Shown here: one piece after another, positions 26,297 through 35,445 of the stretch
Numbering within the stretch: the first letter of the stretch is position 1
How the letters are laid out: every line of letters begins with the position of its first letter
Origin: Afifellaceae bacterium
GTDB taxonomy: Bacteria > Pseudomonadota > Alphaproteobacteria > Rhizobiales > Afifellaceae
Assembly (NCBI GenBank): GCA_028281235.1
Contig: JANQKG010000007.1
Span: forward strand, 62,001 to 126,000
DNA: 64,000 nucleotides
Direction of reading: 5' to 3'
Notes under the pieces: generated by a model
The model's database searches: none
Told to the model about the DNA's origin: nothing
Seen by the model: the letters and a program-made list of their open reading frames with translations, nothing else
Made by a program: the position numbers and the translations under genes

Positions 26297-27499
26297 GTGC
26301 AACCCCGCGTTTTGCCAACCGACCCGCACGACAAGCTTGGCGTGCGGCGTGTCATCAACGTCGCCGGAAACATGACGAGTTTGGGTGCCTCCATCGCCAA
26401 GCCGGAGGTGATTGAAGCGGTGGCAGACATCCTTCCGCATTTCGTTGAGATCGACGACCTGCAGCGGCGGGCGAGCCAGGCCATCGCCAAGGCCACCGGC
26501 GCGGAGGCGGGATGCGTCACCGCTTGCGCGTCCGCCGGCGTGTCGATCAGCGTCGCCGGCGCTATGACCGGCGCCAACCTCGCCGCGATCGAGGCGCTGC
26601 CTGACACAGCCGGATTGCGCGACACGGTAATCGTTCAACTCGGGCATCTTTGCCATTACAGCGCGCCGATCGACCAGGCGGTGCGGCTGACCGGCGCCAG
26701 GCTGCGGACAATCGGCAGCGTCAACGAGGCGCGCCCCGACCAATTGGCTGCCGCATTGGACGAGAACGTTGCCGCCATGCTGTTCGTCGTCTCGCATCAG
26801 ACCATGCAGCACGGCCAGATTCCGCTGAGCGAATGCGTGCGCATTTGTCGGACAGCCAATGTGCCGGTCATCGTCGATGCCGCAGCGGAAATGGACCTCA
26901 GCGGCTTCCTGTCCGACGGCGCCGATATCGCGATCTACAGCGCCCACAAAGCGCTCGGCGGCATGACCGGCGGCATCGTCGCGGGGAAGACGCCGCTCGT
27001 GCGCGCCGCTTATCTGCAGAACGCCGGCATCGGCCGCGGCATGAAGGTCGGCAAGGAGGGGATTGCCGGCACGATCGCTGCCCTTGACGCCTGGGCCAAG
27101 CGCGACCGCGACGCCGAATGGGCCGCGCAACAACATACGCTCACGCTCTGGCGTGAGGCCGTCGCGCCCTACAATGCCATCAAGACTCAACTGGTCGACG
27201 ATCCGACCGACAATCCTATCCAGCGATTGCGTTTGGCGTTTCAGGGCGACAGCAATGCGGCCGCAACGTTCGCCGCCCGGCTTGCTCAAGGCGACCCGCC
27301 GGTGATCGTGCGCGACGAGTTTCTGGATCGTAATTGCTTTGAGCTCGACCCGTGCAACCTGCATCCCGGCGAAGCGGAGATCGTCGCCGAACGGCTGCAG
27401 CAGGAGGCTGAAAGCGCCGGAGAAGCCGGCGCTGGCGGGCAAACGCTCACTGAGCTAAGGCAGGCGTCCTTGGCGCGGCGATTGGCGTGGCCTGACTGA
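26297..27499 (+). CDS. SelA-like PLP-dependent enzyme
   Basis: A 400-residue fold-type I PLP enzyme of the SelA/D-glucosaminate-6-phosphate ammonia-lyase type. VRRVINVAGNMTSLG opens the family fold, Asp194 (VIVDAAAEMD) contacts the PLP pyridine, and Lys218 in YSAHKALGGMTGG forms the Schiff base. It probably acts as a lyase on an amino sugar acid or similar. The GTG at 26297 with AAGGA eight bases upstream is preferred over a GTG at 26267. No selD, selB or tRNA-Sec is present, so it is not selenocysteine synthase. The SDR gene follows after 37 bases. Confidence 0.78.
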   Translation: MQPRVLPTDPHDKLGVRRVINVAGNMTSLGASIAKPEVIEAVADILPHFVEIDDLQRRASQAIAKATGAEAGCVTACASAGVSISVAGAMTGANLAAIEALPDTAGLRDTVIVQLGHLCHYSAPIDQAVRLTGARLRTIGSVNEARPDQLAAALDENVAAMLFVVSHQTMQHGQIPLSECVRICRTANVPVIVDAAAEMDLSGFLSDGADIAIYSAHKALGGMTGGIVAGKTPLVRAAYLQNAGIGRGMKVGKEGIAGTIAALDAWAKRDRDAEWAAQQHTLTLWREAVAPYNAIKTQLVDDPTDNPIQRLRLAFQGDSNAAATFAARLAQGDPPVIVRDEFLDRNCFELDPCNLHPGEAEIVAERLQQEAESAGEAGAGGQTLTELRQASLARRLAWPD

Positions 27500-27536
27500 C
27501 GAGCAAAAAGCAACAGAACGACAGGGTGGAGAGAAC

Positions 27537-28313
27537 GTGGACGAACTCCTGAAAGGCAAGTCAGCAATCGTCATCGGCGCGGCACGCGGTATCGGCGCCG
27601 GTATCGCGGAGGTCTTCGCCGGCGCCGGCGCACGCGTTCTTGTTGCCGACCGCGACGGCGACAAAGCCAAAGAGACAGCCGCCCGGCTCGGCACCGACCA
27701 CATATCCGCAGCACTTGACGTCTCCGACAAGGCGCATTGCGAAGCAGCGGTGAAGCAGGCCGAAGCCGCATTCGGCGGCGTCGATGTTCTTGTTCAAAAC
27801 GCCGGCATCTTTCCCTGGACGACGATTGAGCACATCTCCGTGGACGAGTGGGACAACGTGCTCGCGGTGAACCTGCGCGGCTGCTTCGTCTCCGCGCAGG
27901 CTTGCCTTGCAACCATGCGCTCACGCGGCGGTGGGCGCATGATCTTCACCTCGTCGATCACCGGCCCGCGCGTCTCCAGCCCCGGACACGGGCACTATTC
28001 GGCGTCAAAAGCAGGCATCAACGGGTTCATTAGGGCGGCCGCGCTGGAATTCGCGCCATGGGGCATCACCGTCAACGGCGTTGAGCCGGGCAACATCCTC
28101 ACCGAAGGCATGAAGGAAGCGCGCAGCGACGCCTTCATCAAGCAGATGGAGGCTTCCATCCCGCTTGGCCGCCTGGGCACGCCCCATGACGTGGGCAAGG
28201 CGTGCCTGTTCCTGGCGTCCGATCTCGGCGCCTACGTCACCGGCACGACAATTATCGTGGACGGCGGCCAGATATTGCCGGAAGGCGGCAATCTCTCGAT
28301 TGAGCCGGAATAA
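27537..28313 (+). CDS. Short-chain dehydrogenase/reductase
   Basis: A 258-residue classical SDR starting at a GTG behind GGTGGAGAG. IVIGAARGIGAG, VQNAG (NNAG-equivalent), the catalytic Ser in FTSSITG and YSASK are present, and the C terminus has IIVDGGQILPEGG. It is probably cotranscribed with the SelA-like gene and converges on the permease gene at 28361. The likely role is oxidation of a sugar or polyol before lyase or hydrolase steps. Confidence 0.87.
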   Translation: MDELLKGKSAIVIGAARGIGAGIAEVFAGAGARVLVADRDGDKAKETAARLGTDHISAALDVSDKAHCEAAVKQAEAAFGGVDVLVQNAGIFPWTTIEHISVDEWDNVLAVNLRGCFVSAQACLATMRSRGGGRMIFTSSITGPRVSSPGHGHYSASKAGINGFIRAAALEFAPWGITVNGVEPGNILTEGMKEARSDAFIKQMEASIPLGRLGTPHDVGKACLFLASDLGAYVTGTTIIVDGGQILPEGGNLSIEPE

Positions 28314-28360
28314 GCCGACAGAGATTTACGGCTTTGATCGCTGCTTCGGCCGCGCGGCCC

Positions 28361-29245
28361 TCACCCCTTCACCGCGCCCATCGTCATGCCCTTGATGAAA
28401 TAGCGCTGGAAGAAGAGGAAGACGATCAGCGTCGGCAGACTGGCGATCAGGGACAGCGCGCCCTGCACGCCCCACGCCACCGAATACTGGCCCTTCATAT
28501 TGACGAGCCCCAGCATGATGGTGCGCTTCTCATCCGATTGCGTGAAAATCAGCGGCCAGAGGAAGTCGTTCCATATCCATGTGAACTGCAGCGTTGCCAG
28601 GACGGCCAGAGCCGGCAGGCTGATCGGCAGCGCCACCTTCGTCAGCACCTGCCACTCATTGGCCCCTTCAATGATGGCCGCTTCGCGGAGCGCTGTCGGC
28701 ACCGTGGCGAAGAAGTTCCGCATCAGCAGCGTGCAGATCGGAATGCCAAGCGCAGTGTGAACTAGGATGATCGGCCACAGCGTATCGATGAGGCCGACCG
28801 CATTGAACAGCCTGAAGAGCGGGATCAGGATAACCTGCGGCGGGAAGAACATCCCCGACACAATCACCAGGAAAAGCAGGTTGCTGCCGCGAAACGGCAG
28901 CTTGGCGAAGACGTAGCCGGCCAGCACGCCAAGCACGATCGACGCGATCGTCGCCGGGGCCGTCACCAGGAGCGTGTTGACGAGGTAGCGGTGAACCGCC
29001 GGATTGTTCAGGACCTCGGTGAAGTTGCCCAAATAAAGCGCGGAGGGGATCGACCAGAGCTCGCCCAAGGCGATCTCGCGCGTCGTCTTCACCGACGACA
29101 AGAGCACGCCAACCGTCGGCGTCAAAAACAGCACCGCAAGACAGACCAGCGCGATGAAAATCACCGCCGGCCACGGGTCGAACGGTTTGTCCGCCGCCTC
29201 CGGCATGGCGGTGTCGCGGGTCGGGATGGCGCGCGTGTCAGCCAT
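28361..29245 (-). CDS. Sugar ABC transporter permease (MalG type)
   Basis: A 294-residue membrane protein. The first helix is at about residues 24-46, and the EAA loop FFATVPTALREAAIIEGANE has the Glu-Ala-Ala-x-x-x-Gly pattern. TWIWNDFLWPLIF marks the MalG class. The ATG at 29245 overlaps the preceding permease stop by eight bases. It is the third gene of a binding protein-permease-permease run. No ATP-binding protein gene lies between 24760 and 35398. Confidence 0.87.
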   Translation of the reverse strand: MADTRAIPTRDTAMPEAADKPFDPWPAVIFIALVCLAVLFLTPTVGVLLSSVKTTREIALGELWSIPSALYLGNFTEVLNNPAVHRYLVNTLLVTAPATIASIVLGVLAGYVFAKLPFRGSNLLFLVIVSGMFFPPQVILIPLFRLFNAVGLIDTLWPIILVHTALGIPICTLLMRNFFATVPTALREAAIIEGANEWQVLTKVALPISLPALAVLATLQFTWIWNDFLWPLIFTQSDEKRTIMLGLVNMKGQYSVAWGVQGALSLIASLPTLIVFLFFQRYFIKGMTMGAVKG

Positions 29246-30119
29246 AGATCTCGTCGACCCGTCTGAGCTGGCGGAAATAGATGCCGATGATGGTGAGCGC
29301 GATGAGGAACAGGACGACCGATATCGCACTGCCATAGCCCATCAGGTACTTCTTGAAGGACTCGTTATACATATGCATGGCGAGCGTATCGGAGCTGTTG
29401 AACGGGCCGCCGCCGGTCATGATGAAGAGGATGTCGAAGCCCTTCAGCGAGTTGATGACGCTGAGCGCGACAACCACGACGGTCGCCGGCGTCAGAAGCG
29501 GGATGACTACGAGCCGGAGCCGCTGCCAGGTGGAAGCGCCATCCATCTCGCAGACTTCCAGAAGGTCCTCCGAGATCGCCGTCAGCCCCGCAAGGTAGAT
29601 CACCATGGAAAGGCCGGTCTGCTGCCAGGACCATGCGACGATGACCGATCCGAGCGCGGTATCCGGCTTGGCGAGCCACGCAAAGTTCATGTCATCGCCG
29701 CGGATTGCAGCGATGACGGTATTCAGGAGCCCCCAATCCGGCTGGTAGATCCACACCCAGATCTGGCCGACGACGATCGCCGACAGACAGATCGGCAGAT
29801 AGAAGATCGACTTGAACATTGCGCCGCCGGGAATGCGGCTGTCGATCAGTAGCGCCAGCCCGAGCCCGAGCAGGGTCGGCAGCAGGATCGCCGCCACCAT
29901 CCAGATGATTGTGTTGAGGATTGCGTTGCGGAACAGGTCGTCGGTGTAGATTTTCGTGAAGTTGGCGAGGCCGACGAAATCGTAATCGGCGCTGAATCCG
30001 TTCCAATTGGTGAAGCTGTAATAGAACGAGCTGGCCAGCGGCCAGATGACCAGGACGGCAAAGACGGTCAGCGGAAGCGCTAGCAACGCGACTTGCCAAA
30101 AACGCGTCTGCCGCTCCAC
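29238..30119 (-). CDS. Sugar ABC transporter permease (MalF type)
   Basis: A 293-residue membrane protein starting at a GTG. It has six hydrophobic helices, a FTNWNGF segment after the first helix, and an EAA loop in AISEDLLEVCEMDGASTWQR. The C-terminal MTGGGPFNSSDTL is the family marker of MalF/UgpA-type permeases. It begins 67 bases after the binding-protein stop and pairs with the MalG-type subunit downstream. Confidence 0.87.
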   Translation of the reverse strand: MERQTRFWQVALLALPLTVFAVLVIWPLASSFYYSFTNWNGFSADYDFVGLANFTKIYTDDLFRNAILNTIIWMVAAILLPTLLGLGLALLIDSRIPGGAMFKSIFYLPICLSAIVVGQIWVWIYQPDWGLLNTVIAAIRGDDMNFAWLAKPDTALGSVIVAWSWQQTGLSMVIYLAGLTAISEDLLEVCEMDGASTWQRLRLVVIPLLTPATVVVVALSVINSLKGFDILFIMTGGGPFNSSDTLAMHMYNESFKKYLMGYGSAISVVLFLIALTIIGIYFRQLRRVDEIYG

Positions 30120-30186
30120 GAACCGCCCTCCGACCGGAGGCCGCCGGACGTCCGGCGACCCCTTGTCTTACGCCTTGCGCGGACGG

Positions 30187-31458
30187 CTATTCGTTGAACG
30201 CCTCCTTGGCGTCGGCCGCCGCATTGGCGAGTATCTCGTCGACCTTGCTCGGATCATCCATGAAACGCGCAAACATCGAAAGCCCCACCTCCGCCACAGG
30301 CGGGGGCGTCGCCAGATCGTAGTTGAAGACGAAAGTATCCGCCGCGGCCACCGTCGCCAGCGCGTTCTGCATCACCGACGTGTAGTTCGCCGGATCGACA
30401 TTCACATTGGCGGAGAGCGCGCCTTGAATGCCGGCCCATTTGGCCTGCACGTCGGCGTTGGAGACCATGAAGGTGAGGAGCTTCTCCGCGCCTTCGCTGT
30501 TCGCTGCATTGGCCGAGACGACAAGGCCGTCGACGGGGCCGACCACGGCGTTGGCGATTCCGCTTTCGATCTCCGGGAACGGGAAGAAATCGTAATCCTC
30601 GCCGGGCTTGAGGCCGATGCCGTTCCAATAGCCTGTGATCCAGGTGCCCATGAGCGTCATGGCGGCGTCGCCGCGCGCGACCTTGTCGGACGCGTCGGTC
30701 CATCCGTCGGCATTGGCGTTGGGCACGAAATAGTCCTTGTCGGTGAGCTCCTTCCACAGTGCCATGGCGGCCTTGACCTCAGGATCGTCGTAGGACGCCG
30801 CGCCGCTCATGAGCTTGGCGCGATAGTCCGGCCCGGCCGTGCGAAGCAGCAGATAGTCAAACCAGAACTGCGCCGGCCAGCGGTCTTTCGACCCGAGCGC
30901 AATCGGCGTCACGCCCTTACCCTTCAGCGTTTCGGCAAGCGCCAGGAATTCGTCCCAGGTCTTCGGCAGATCGGTGATGCCCGCATCGGCGAAGACGCTC
31001 TTGTTGTAGAACATTCCCGCATAGTGATAGCCGAACGGCACCAGGTAGCGCTTGCCGCCGTAGAGCGTTGCGCCGTCGGCCACCGACTTGGCGACGATCT
31101 CGTCCAGCCCGGCCGCGTTCCACATGTCGTCGATCGGCTGCAGGCTGTTTGAATCGATCACGAATTGCGTGCGAGCGCCGGCCCAATAGCTGAACACGTC
31201 CGGCAGATTGTTGCCGGCTGCGCGTACGAGAATACCGGTCTTGAAATCCTCATGGCCAATGGGGCTGTCCTTGACCTTGAGGCCCGTCTCCGCCTCGAAC
31301 GTCGCGAAAATCTCTTTCAGCCCGCCGAGGCCGAGATCGCCCGTGAAGTAATGGCTGATGGTGACCTCGCCCTCCTGCGCCCACGACCCCGCTCCCAACA
31401 TGAGCGCCGGGGCGGCGATAGCGGTCGCGAGCAGGGTACGCCTGTTGAGAATGGGCAT
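30187..31458 (-). CDS. Sugar ABC transporter substrate-binding protein
   Basis: A 423-residue family 1 binding protein from the ATG at 31458, with GGAGGAG upstream. The N terminus NRRTLLATAIAAPALMLGAG has a twin-arginine pair and a hydrophobic segment ending in SWA-Q, which suggests Tat export, although a Sec signal cannot be excluded. The mature protein carries YYxxxLF-like elements (GYHYAGMFYNKSVFADAG), the TWDEFLALAETLKGKG helix and GDAAMTLMGTW. It is divergent from the IclR gene, its probable regulator. Confidence 0.87.
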   Translation of the reverse strand: MPILNRRTLLATAIAAPALMLGAGSWAQEGEVTISHYFTGDLGLGGLKEIFATFEAETGLKVKDSPIGHEDFKTGILVRAAGNNLPDVFSYWAGARTQFVIDSNSLQPIDDMWNAAGLDEIVAKSVADGATLYGGKRYLVPFGYHYAGMFYNKSVFADAGITDLPKTWDEFLALAETLKGKGVTPIALGSKDRWPAQFWFDYLLLRTAGPDYRAKLMSGAASYDDPEVKAAMALWKELTDKDYFVPNANADGWTDASDKVARGDAAMTLMGTWITGYWNGIGLKPGEDYDFFPFPEIESGIANAVVGPVDGLVVSANAANSEGAEKLLTFMVSNADVQAKWAGIQGALSANVNVDPANYTSVMQNALATVAAADTFVFNYDLATPPPVAEVGLSMFARFMDDPSKVDEILANAAADAKEAFNE

Positions 31459-31669
31459 GTGCTCCTCCCTTACAGTTCGCATATTTTGCACTTTTGATGC
31501 CGGATAAGGCAGTTTCTGGCAGATCATTGCCGAGAGTCAACAAAAAGTATTGCATAATCGAAAAAAATATGAAGATTTTAGGTTGTGAGCCCGTCAGAGG
31601 GCACTTCGTTTACTTATGTTGGACGAATTATACAGCATCGGTAAACTTGAGGAACAAGGACACGCCCGG

Positions 31670-32410
31670 ATGCGACTGCTGCAATCATTGTCCCGCGGTC
31701 TGACCGCCCTGGACTATCTGGGCGAACGGGGCGCCCCCGTGCGCCTGACGGACGTCGCGGGCGCACTGGGTGTTGAGAAGTCCAACGCCTCTCACATCCT
31801 CAAGACGCTCGTGGCGGCCGGTTACGCGGAGCAGGACGCGGGACGCCGCTACCTGGCGACCGAGAAGGTCCTTGCCTCAGGCCGGAAGCAGCATTCGTTG
31901 GAGGAGATCGTCGCCTGCAAGGAGGCGTGGCGCACAATTCTGGAGACGCTGGTCGACGCGACCGGCGAGTGCTCGCACCTGGCCGTCCTGGTGAAATCGC
32001 GCGTGTGGTACATCGACAAGATCGATTCCACGCGCCCGCTCAAGGTCGACCATCCGATCGGTTCGCTGGCGCCGCTCCATTGCACGGCCTTGGGCAAGGC
32101 CTTCATCGCTTTTGGCGCGGCCGAGCCGGTCCAGCCGCTGGAAGCGTTCACGCCCAAGACCATCACCTCCCCGACCAAGCTGCGTGATGAGATGCGCGCC
32201 ACGCACGCGCGCGGATACGCCATCGACGATGAGGAATTCGCGCCCGGCATCCGCTGCGTGGCGCGCCCGATCTACGATGCAGAGGGCGCAATGATCGCCG
32301 CCGTCGGCTTGTCCGGCCCGACAGTCCGTATAGACGACGCGCGACTGGCCGAGCTGGGCGACTTCGTTTGCAGCGTCTCCAACGACACCTGGCAGGAAGG
32401 CAGCCCATGA
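31670..32410 (+). CDS. IclR-family transcriptional regulator
   Basis: A 246-residue regulator. The winged HTH (LTDVAGALGVEKSNASHILK, about residues 26-45) is followed by the IclR effector domain, with HPIGSLAPLHCTALGKAFIA, GYAIDDEEFAPGIRCVA and IAAVGLSGPT. The ATG at 31670 with AAGGA upstream leaves the usual short leader; an in-frame ATG at 31616 has no Shine-Dalgarno. It overlaps the oxidoreductase start by four bases and probably controls both its own operon and the divergent transporter. Confidence 0.86.
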   Translation: MRLLQSLSRGLTALDYLGERGAPVRLTDVAGALGVEKSNASHILKTLVAAGYAEQDAGRRYLATEKVLASGRKQHSLEEIVACKEAWRTILETLVDATGECSHLAVLVKSRVWYIDKIDSTRPLKVDHPIGSLAPLHCTALGKAFIAFGAAEPVQPLEAFTPKTITSPTKLRDEMRATHARGYAIDDEEFAPGIRCVARPIYDAEGAMIAAVGLSGPTVRIDDARLAELGDFVCSVSNDTWQEGSP

Positions 32411-33480
32411 GCCGCACGCCCATCGGGGTCGGCATCGTGGGGACGGGCCGCATCTCCGACCTCCACGCTATCGAATATCTGCAAAGCGCGAACGGGCGCA
32501 TCGTGGCCTTGTGCGATCGCGACGCATCGCTTGCGGAAGGCCGCGCCGCCGCCTGGGGCGTGTCGGATGTCGCAATCACCGACGATCTGGATGAACTGCT
32601 GGCGCGTCCCGATGTCGATCTGGTGGAGATTCTCCTGCCCCACCACCTTCATCTTGAGGCGGCGCTGAAGGCCATTGCCGCCGGCAAGATCGTCTCGCTG
32701 CAAAAGCCGATGTGCGTGTCCCTGGACGAAGCGGATCGGCTTGTCGCCGCGGCGGACGGAGCCGATCGGCCAGTGAAGATCTTTGAGAACTTCATCTTCT
32801 ATCCGCCGGTGCTTCGCGCGCGGCAACTCATTGACGACGGCGCCATCGGCACGCCGCTTTCCATCAGGATCAAGAGCAACGCCGGAACGAGCCAAACCGC
32901 CTGGGCGATCCCCAAGGGAGCCACCGCATGGCGGCAGGACCGGTCGAAATCCGGCGGTGGCCCGCTGGTGTTCGATGACGGGCATCACAAATTCGCATTG
33001 GCCTGGCACTTCATGGGAAACCCGAGCGACGTCCACGCCTTCATCGGCAAGACCACGCTCCACGACGATACATGGCTCGACGCGCAATCCATCGTGTCCT
33101 TCCGTTTCCCGGACAATCGGATCGGCAACCTTGAGGTCGTCTATTCACCGGAATTGGAAATCGCAACCCAGCATTACGCGCAGGATGATCGCGTTGAGAT
33201 CACCGGCTCAAAAGGCGTCCTGTGGATCAATTGCGGTCACGGACGACTGGGCAACCCGCCGCCCGTCGCACTCTACCGCGACGGCAGCCTCACCACCTAC
33301 GACGACATGCCCACCGGCTGGGAGGAAAGCTTCGTCCTCTCCACACGTCACTTCCTCAACGCCATCGCCAATGGCAGCCCGCCCGTCCTGACGGCAGCGG
33401 AGGGACGACAGGTGCTCCGCTTCGCGCTCGCCGCGGAGGAATCGGCACGCACGGGCAAAACCGTCACGTTCGACGCGTGA
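32407..33480 (+). CDS. Gfo/Idh/MocA-family oxidoreductase
   Basis: A 357-residue NAD(P)-dependent oxidoreductase. GVGIVGTGRISDLHAIEYL (about residues 6-24) is the Rossmann motif, SLQKPMCVSLDEAD carries the KP pair, and the substrate-domain His lies in FDDGHHKFALAWHF. It is translationally coupled to IclR and 19 bases ahead of the IolD-like gene. With that gene it resembles the oxidation plus ring-cleavage logic of inositol pathways, but the substrate is not established. Confidence 0.87.
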   Translation: MSRTPIGVGIVGTGRISDLHAIEYLQSANGRIVALCDRDASLAEGRAAAWGVSDVAITDDLDELLARPDVDLVEILLPHHLHLEAALKAIAAGKIVSLQKPMCVSLDEADRLVAAADGADRPVKIFENFIFYPPVLRARQLIDDGAIGTPLSIRIKSNAGTSQTAWAIPKGATAWRQDRSKSGGGPLVFDDGHHKFALAWHFMGNPSDVHAFIGKTTLHDDTWLDAQSIVSFRFPDNRIGNLEVVYSPELEIATQHYAQDDRVEITGSKGVLWINCGHGRLGNPPPVALYRDGSLTTYDDMPTGWEESFVLSTRHFLNAIANGSPPVLTAAEGRQVLRFALAAEESARTGKTVTFDA

Positions 33481-33499
33481 CGGCAAGCTGACGACGGAC

Positions 33500-35398
33500 A
33501 TGCTCAAAACCGATCCCGCACTACCGGTTCCCCAGTCAATTGCAGCGCGCGCCGCGTGGCTGAAGGAGGCCGGCGGGCTTGAAGCGGCCATCGATGCGGG
33601 CCTCTTGAGCGAGCCGATCACTCTGCCGCTGGCAGAAGCGCTGGTGCTCGGATTTATGCGCCAGGGCGTCACCAAATATCTGGTCGTCCTCGGCCATGGC
33701 TCCACGGCGGTCGGCGAGGTGTTGCGGCTCTACGAGGCGCACGGCCTTGTCCGGAGCTGGCAGTTTCGCAACGAAGTCGAGATGGCTCATGCCGGCACGG
33801 CACTCCGCTGGGTCTACGGGGAAACCTGCGCGGTGGTCACCTCGATCGGGCCGGGCGCCCTGCAGGCGATGGCAGGATCGCTGGCGGCCGCATCCAACGG
33901 CATCGGAATCTATCACATCTACGGCGATGAGACGACGCGCGGCGAAGGCTACAACATGCAGCAAGTGCCGAAGCCGGTGCAGGGCCTGTTCGGGCAGATC
34001 ACCGCGCTCATGGGTCAGTCTTATACGCTGCACACGCCGGGTGCCGTCCGTGACGCGCTGCGTAAAGGTGCGACAACCGTGTTCCACCCGTGGCGGCCGG
34101 GGCCGTTCTTCCTGAACCTGCCGCTCAACACGCAGCCTGAACCGGTGGCCCTACGCATCGACGCCCTGCCCTGCGCGCCGCACGTGTCGCCCGCCGTGCC
34201 CGCCGATGAGCAAGCATACAGCGATGCTGCGACGCAGCTCGCCAAGCACAATCGGATTGCCGTAAAGGCCGGCGGCGGCGCGCGCCCGTTCGGCGCCGAG
34301 CTCAGGCGCTTTGCCGAAGCCTGCGGGGCGGCAATCGTGCTCAGCCCCGGCACCACGGGCGTGCTCCCCGACGCCCATCCGCAGAACATGCATGTCGGCG
34401 GATCGAAAGGGTCCATCAGCGGCAACTTCGCAATGCAGGAAGCGGAGCTTCTTGTTGTCGTCGGCAGTCGCGCCGTCTGCCAAAGCGACTGCTCCGGGAT
34501 CGGCTGGCCGAACGTGCAGAACGTCATCAACATCAACGCCGACCCGACCGACGTTGAGCATTATAATCGCACGCTCGCTTTGCGCGGCGACGCCGGCGCA
34601 ATCCTTGATCGCCTGAGCGATCGCCTTGCCGCCGAAGAGCCGACGCCATCCGCCGGCAAAGTGGAATGGTTGAAACACTGCGCTGAGAAGAAATCGGAAT
34701 GGTGCGCCTTCAAGGCTGCACAATTTGAAGCCGAGCGCCCGGTCGATGCGGTCTGGCAGCGCCCCGTCCTGACGCAGCCGCAGGCGATCAAGATCGCCGC
34801 CGATTTCTGCAAGCGTGTCGGGGCGACGAAGTTCTTCGATGCCGGCGACGTTCAGGCGAACGGCTTTCAGATCGTTGAGGACGATCAGGTCGGCGAGACG
34901 TTCACCGAGGCCGGCGCGTCCTATATGGGCTTTGCCGTCTCCGCACTGCTTGCCGGAGCGATCGCCGACAAGGGGCGCTACGCCGTCGCCTTCACCGGCG
35001 ACGGGTCCTTCATGATGAACCCGCAGGTGCTCGTCGACGGCGTGGAGCACGGCGTGCACGCCACCATCGTGCTCTTCGACAACCGCCGCATGGCCGCGAT
35101 CAGCCAATTGCAGATCGCGCAATATGGTCACGACCACCGCACGTCAGACAATGTGGCGGTCGATTACGTCCAACTCGCCGGCGCTGTTAAGGGCGTGCTT
35201 GCGCTGTCGGGCGGCTTCGACCGCGTCTCCCTCACCCACGCTTTGGAGCAAGCCCAGGCGCATCGCGGTCTCAGCCTGGTCCATGTCCCTGTCTATTTCG
35301 GTGACGCGCCCGCCGGCGGGATGGGCGCCTACGGCCAGTGGAATGTCGGAAACTGGTGCGAAGACGTTCAGCGCCAATACACCGCCACGCTGATCTGA
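33500..35398 (+). CDS. Thiamine-diphosphate-dependent enzyme, IolD-like
   Basis: A 632-residue protein with the three-domain fold of the acetolactate synthase/IolD superfamily. The N-terminal Pyr domain has LVVLGHGSTAVGE and the activating Glu within FRNEVEMAHAG (residues 89-98). The central domain is around residues 240-380, and the C-terminal PP domain has the ThDP motif TGDGSFMMN (from residue 499) followed by a DN in place of NN. The length and the long N-terminal domain resemble IolD, which hydrolyses trihydroxycyclohexanedione in inositol breakdown. No iolB, iolE or iolC gene is present, so a related cyclic diketone or 2-ketoacid may be the substrate. Confidence 0.78.
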   Translation: MLKTDPALPVPQSIAARAAWLKEAGGLEAAIDAGLLSEPITLPLAEALVLGFMRQGVTKYLVVLGHGSTAVGEVLRLYEAHGLVRSWQFRNEVEMAHAGTALRWVYGETCAVVTSIGPGALQAMAGSLAAASNGIGIYHIYGDETTRGEGYNMQQVPKPVQGLFGQITALMGQSYTLHTPGAVRDALRKGATTVFHPWRPGPFFLNLPLNTQPEPVALRIDALPCAPHVSPAVPADEQAYSDAATQLAKHNRIAVKAGGGARPFGAELRRFAEACGAAIVLSPGTTGVLPDAHPQNMHVGGSKGSISGNFAMQEAELLVVVGSRAVCQSDCSGIGWPNVQNVININADPTDVEHYNRTLALRGDAGAILDRLSDRLAAEEPTPSAGKVEWLKHCAEKKSEWCAFKAAQFEAERPVDAVWQRPVLTQPQAIKIAADFCKRVGATKFFDAGDVQANGFQIVEDDQVGETFTEAGASYMGFAVSALLAGAIADKGRYAVAFTGDGSFMMNPQVLVDGVEHGVHATIVLFDNRRMAAISQLQIAQYGHDHRTSDNVAVDYVQLAGAVKGVLALSGGFDRVSLTHALEQAQAHRGLSLVHVPVYFGDAPAGGMGAYGQWNVGNWCEDVQRQYTATLI

Positions 35399-35445
35399 CG
35401 CCAGCGGCGTCACCCGCGATTCTCAGAATGAGCGGCGCGCCCGTC

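Noticed and set aside
26297-27499. Selenocysteine synthase SelA
   Set aside because: No selB, selD or tRNA-Sec is present, and the enzyme sits in a catabolic neighbourhood.
33500-35398. Sulfoacetaldehyde acetyltransferase (Xsc) or sulfopyruvate decarboxylase, given the adjacent sulfonate genes
   Set aside because: The long N-terminal domain and the motifs fit IolD better, and the gene belongs to the IclR-controlled plus-strand run, convergent with the sulfonate operon.
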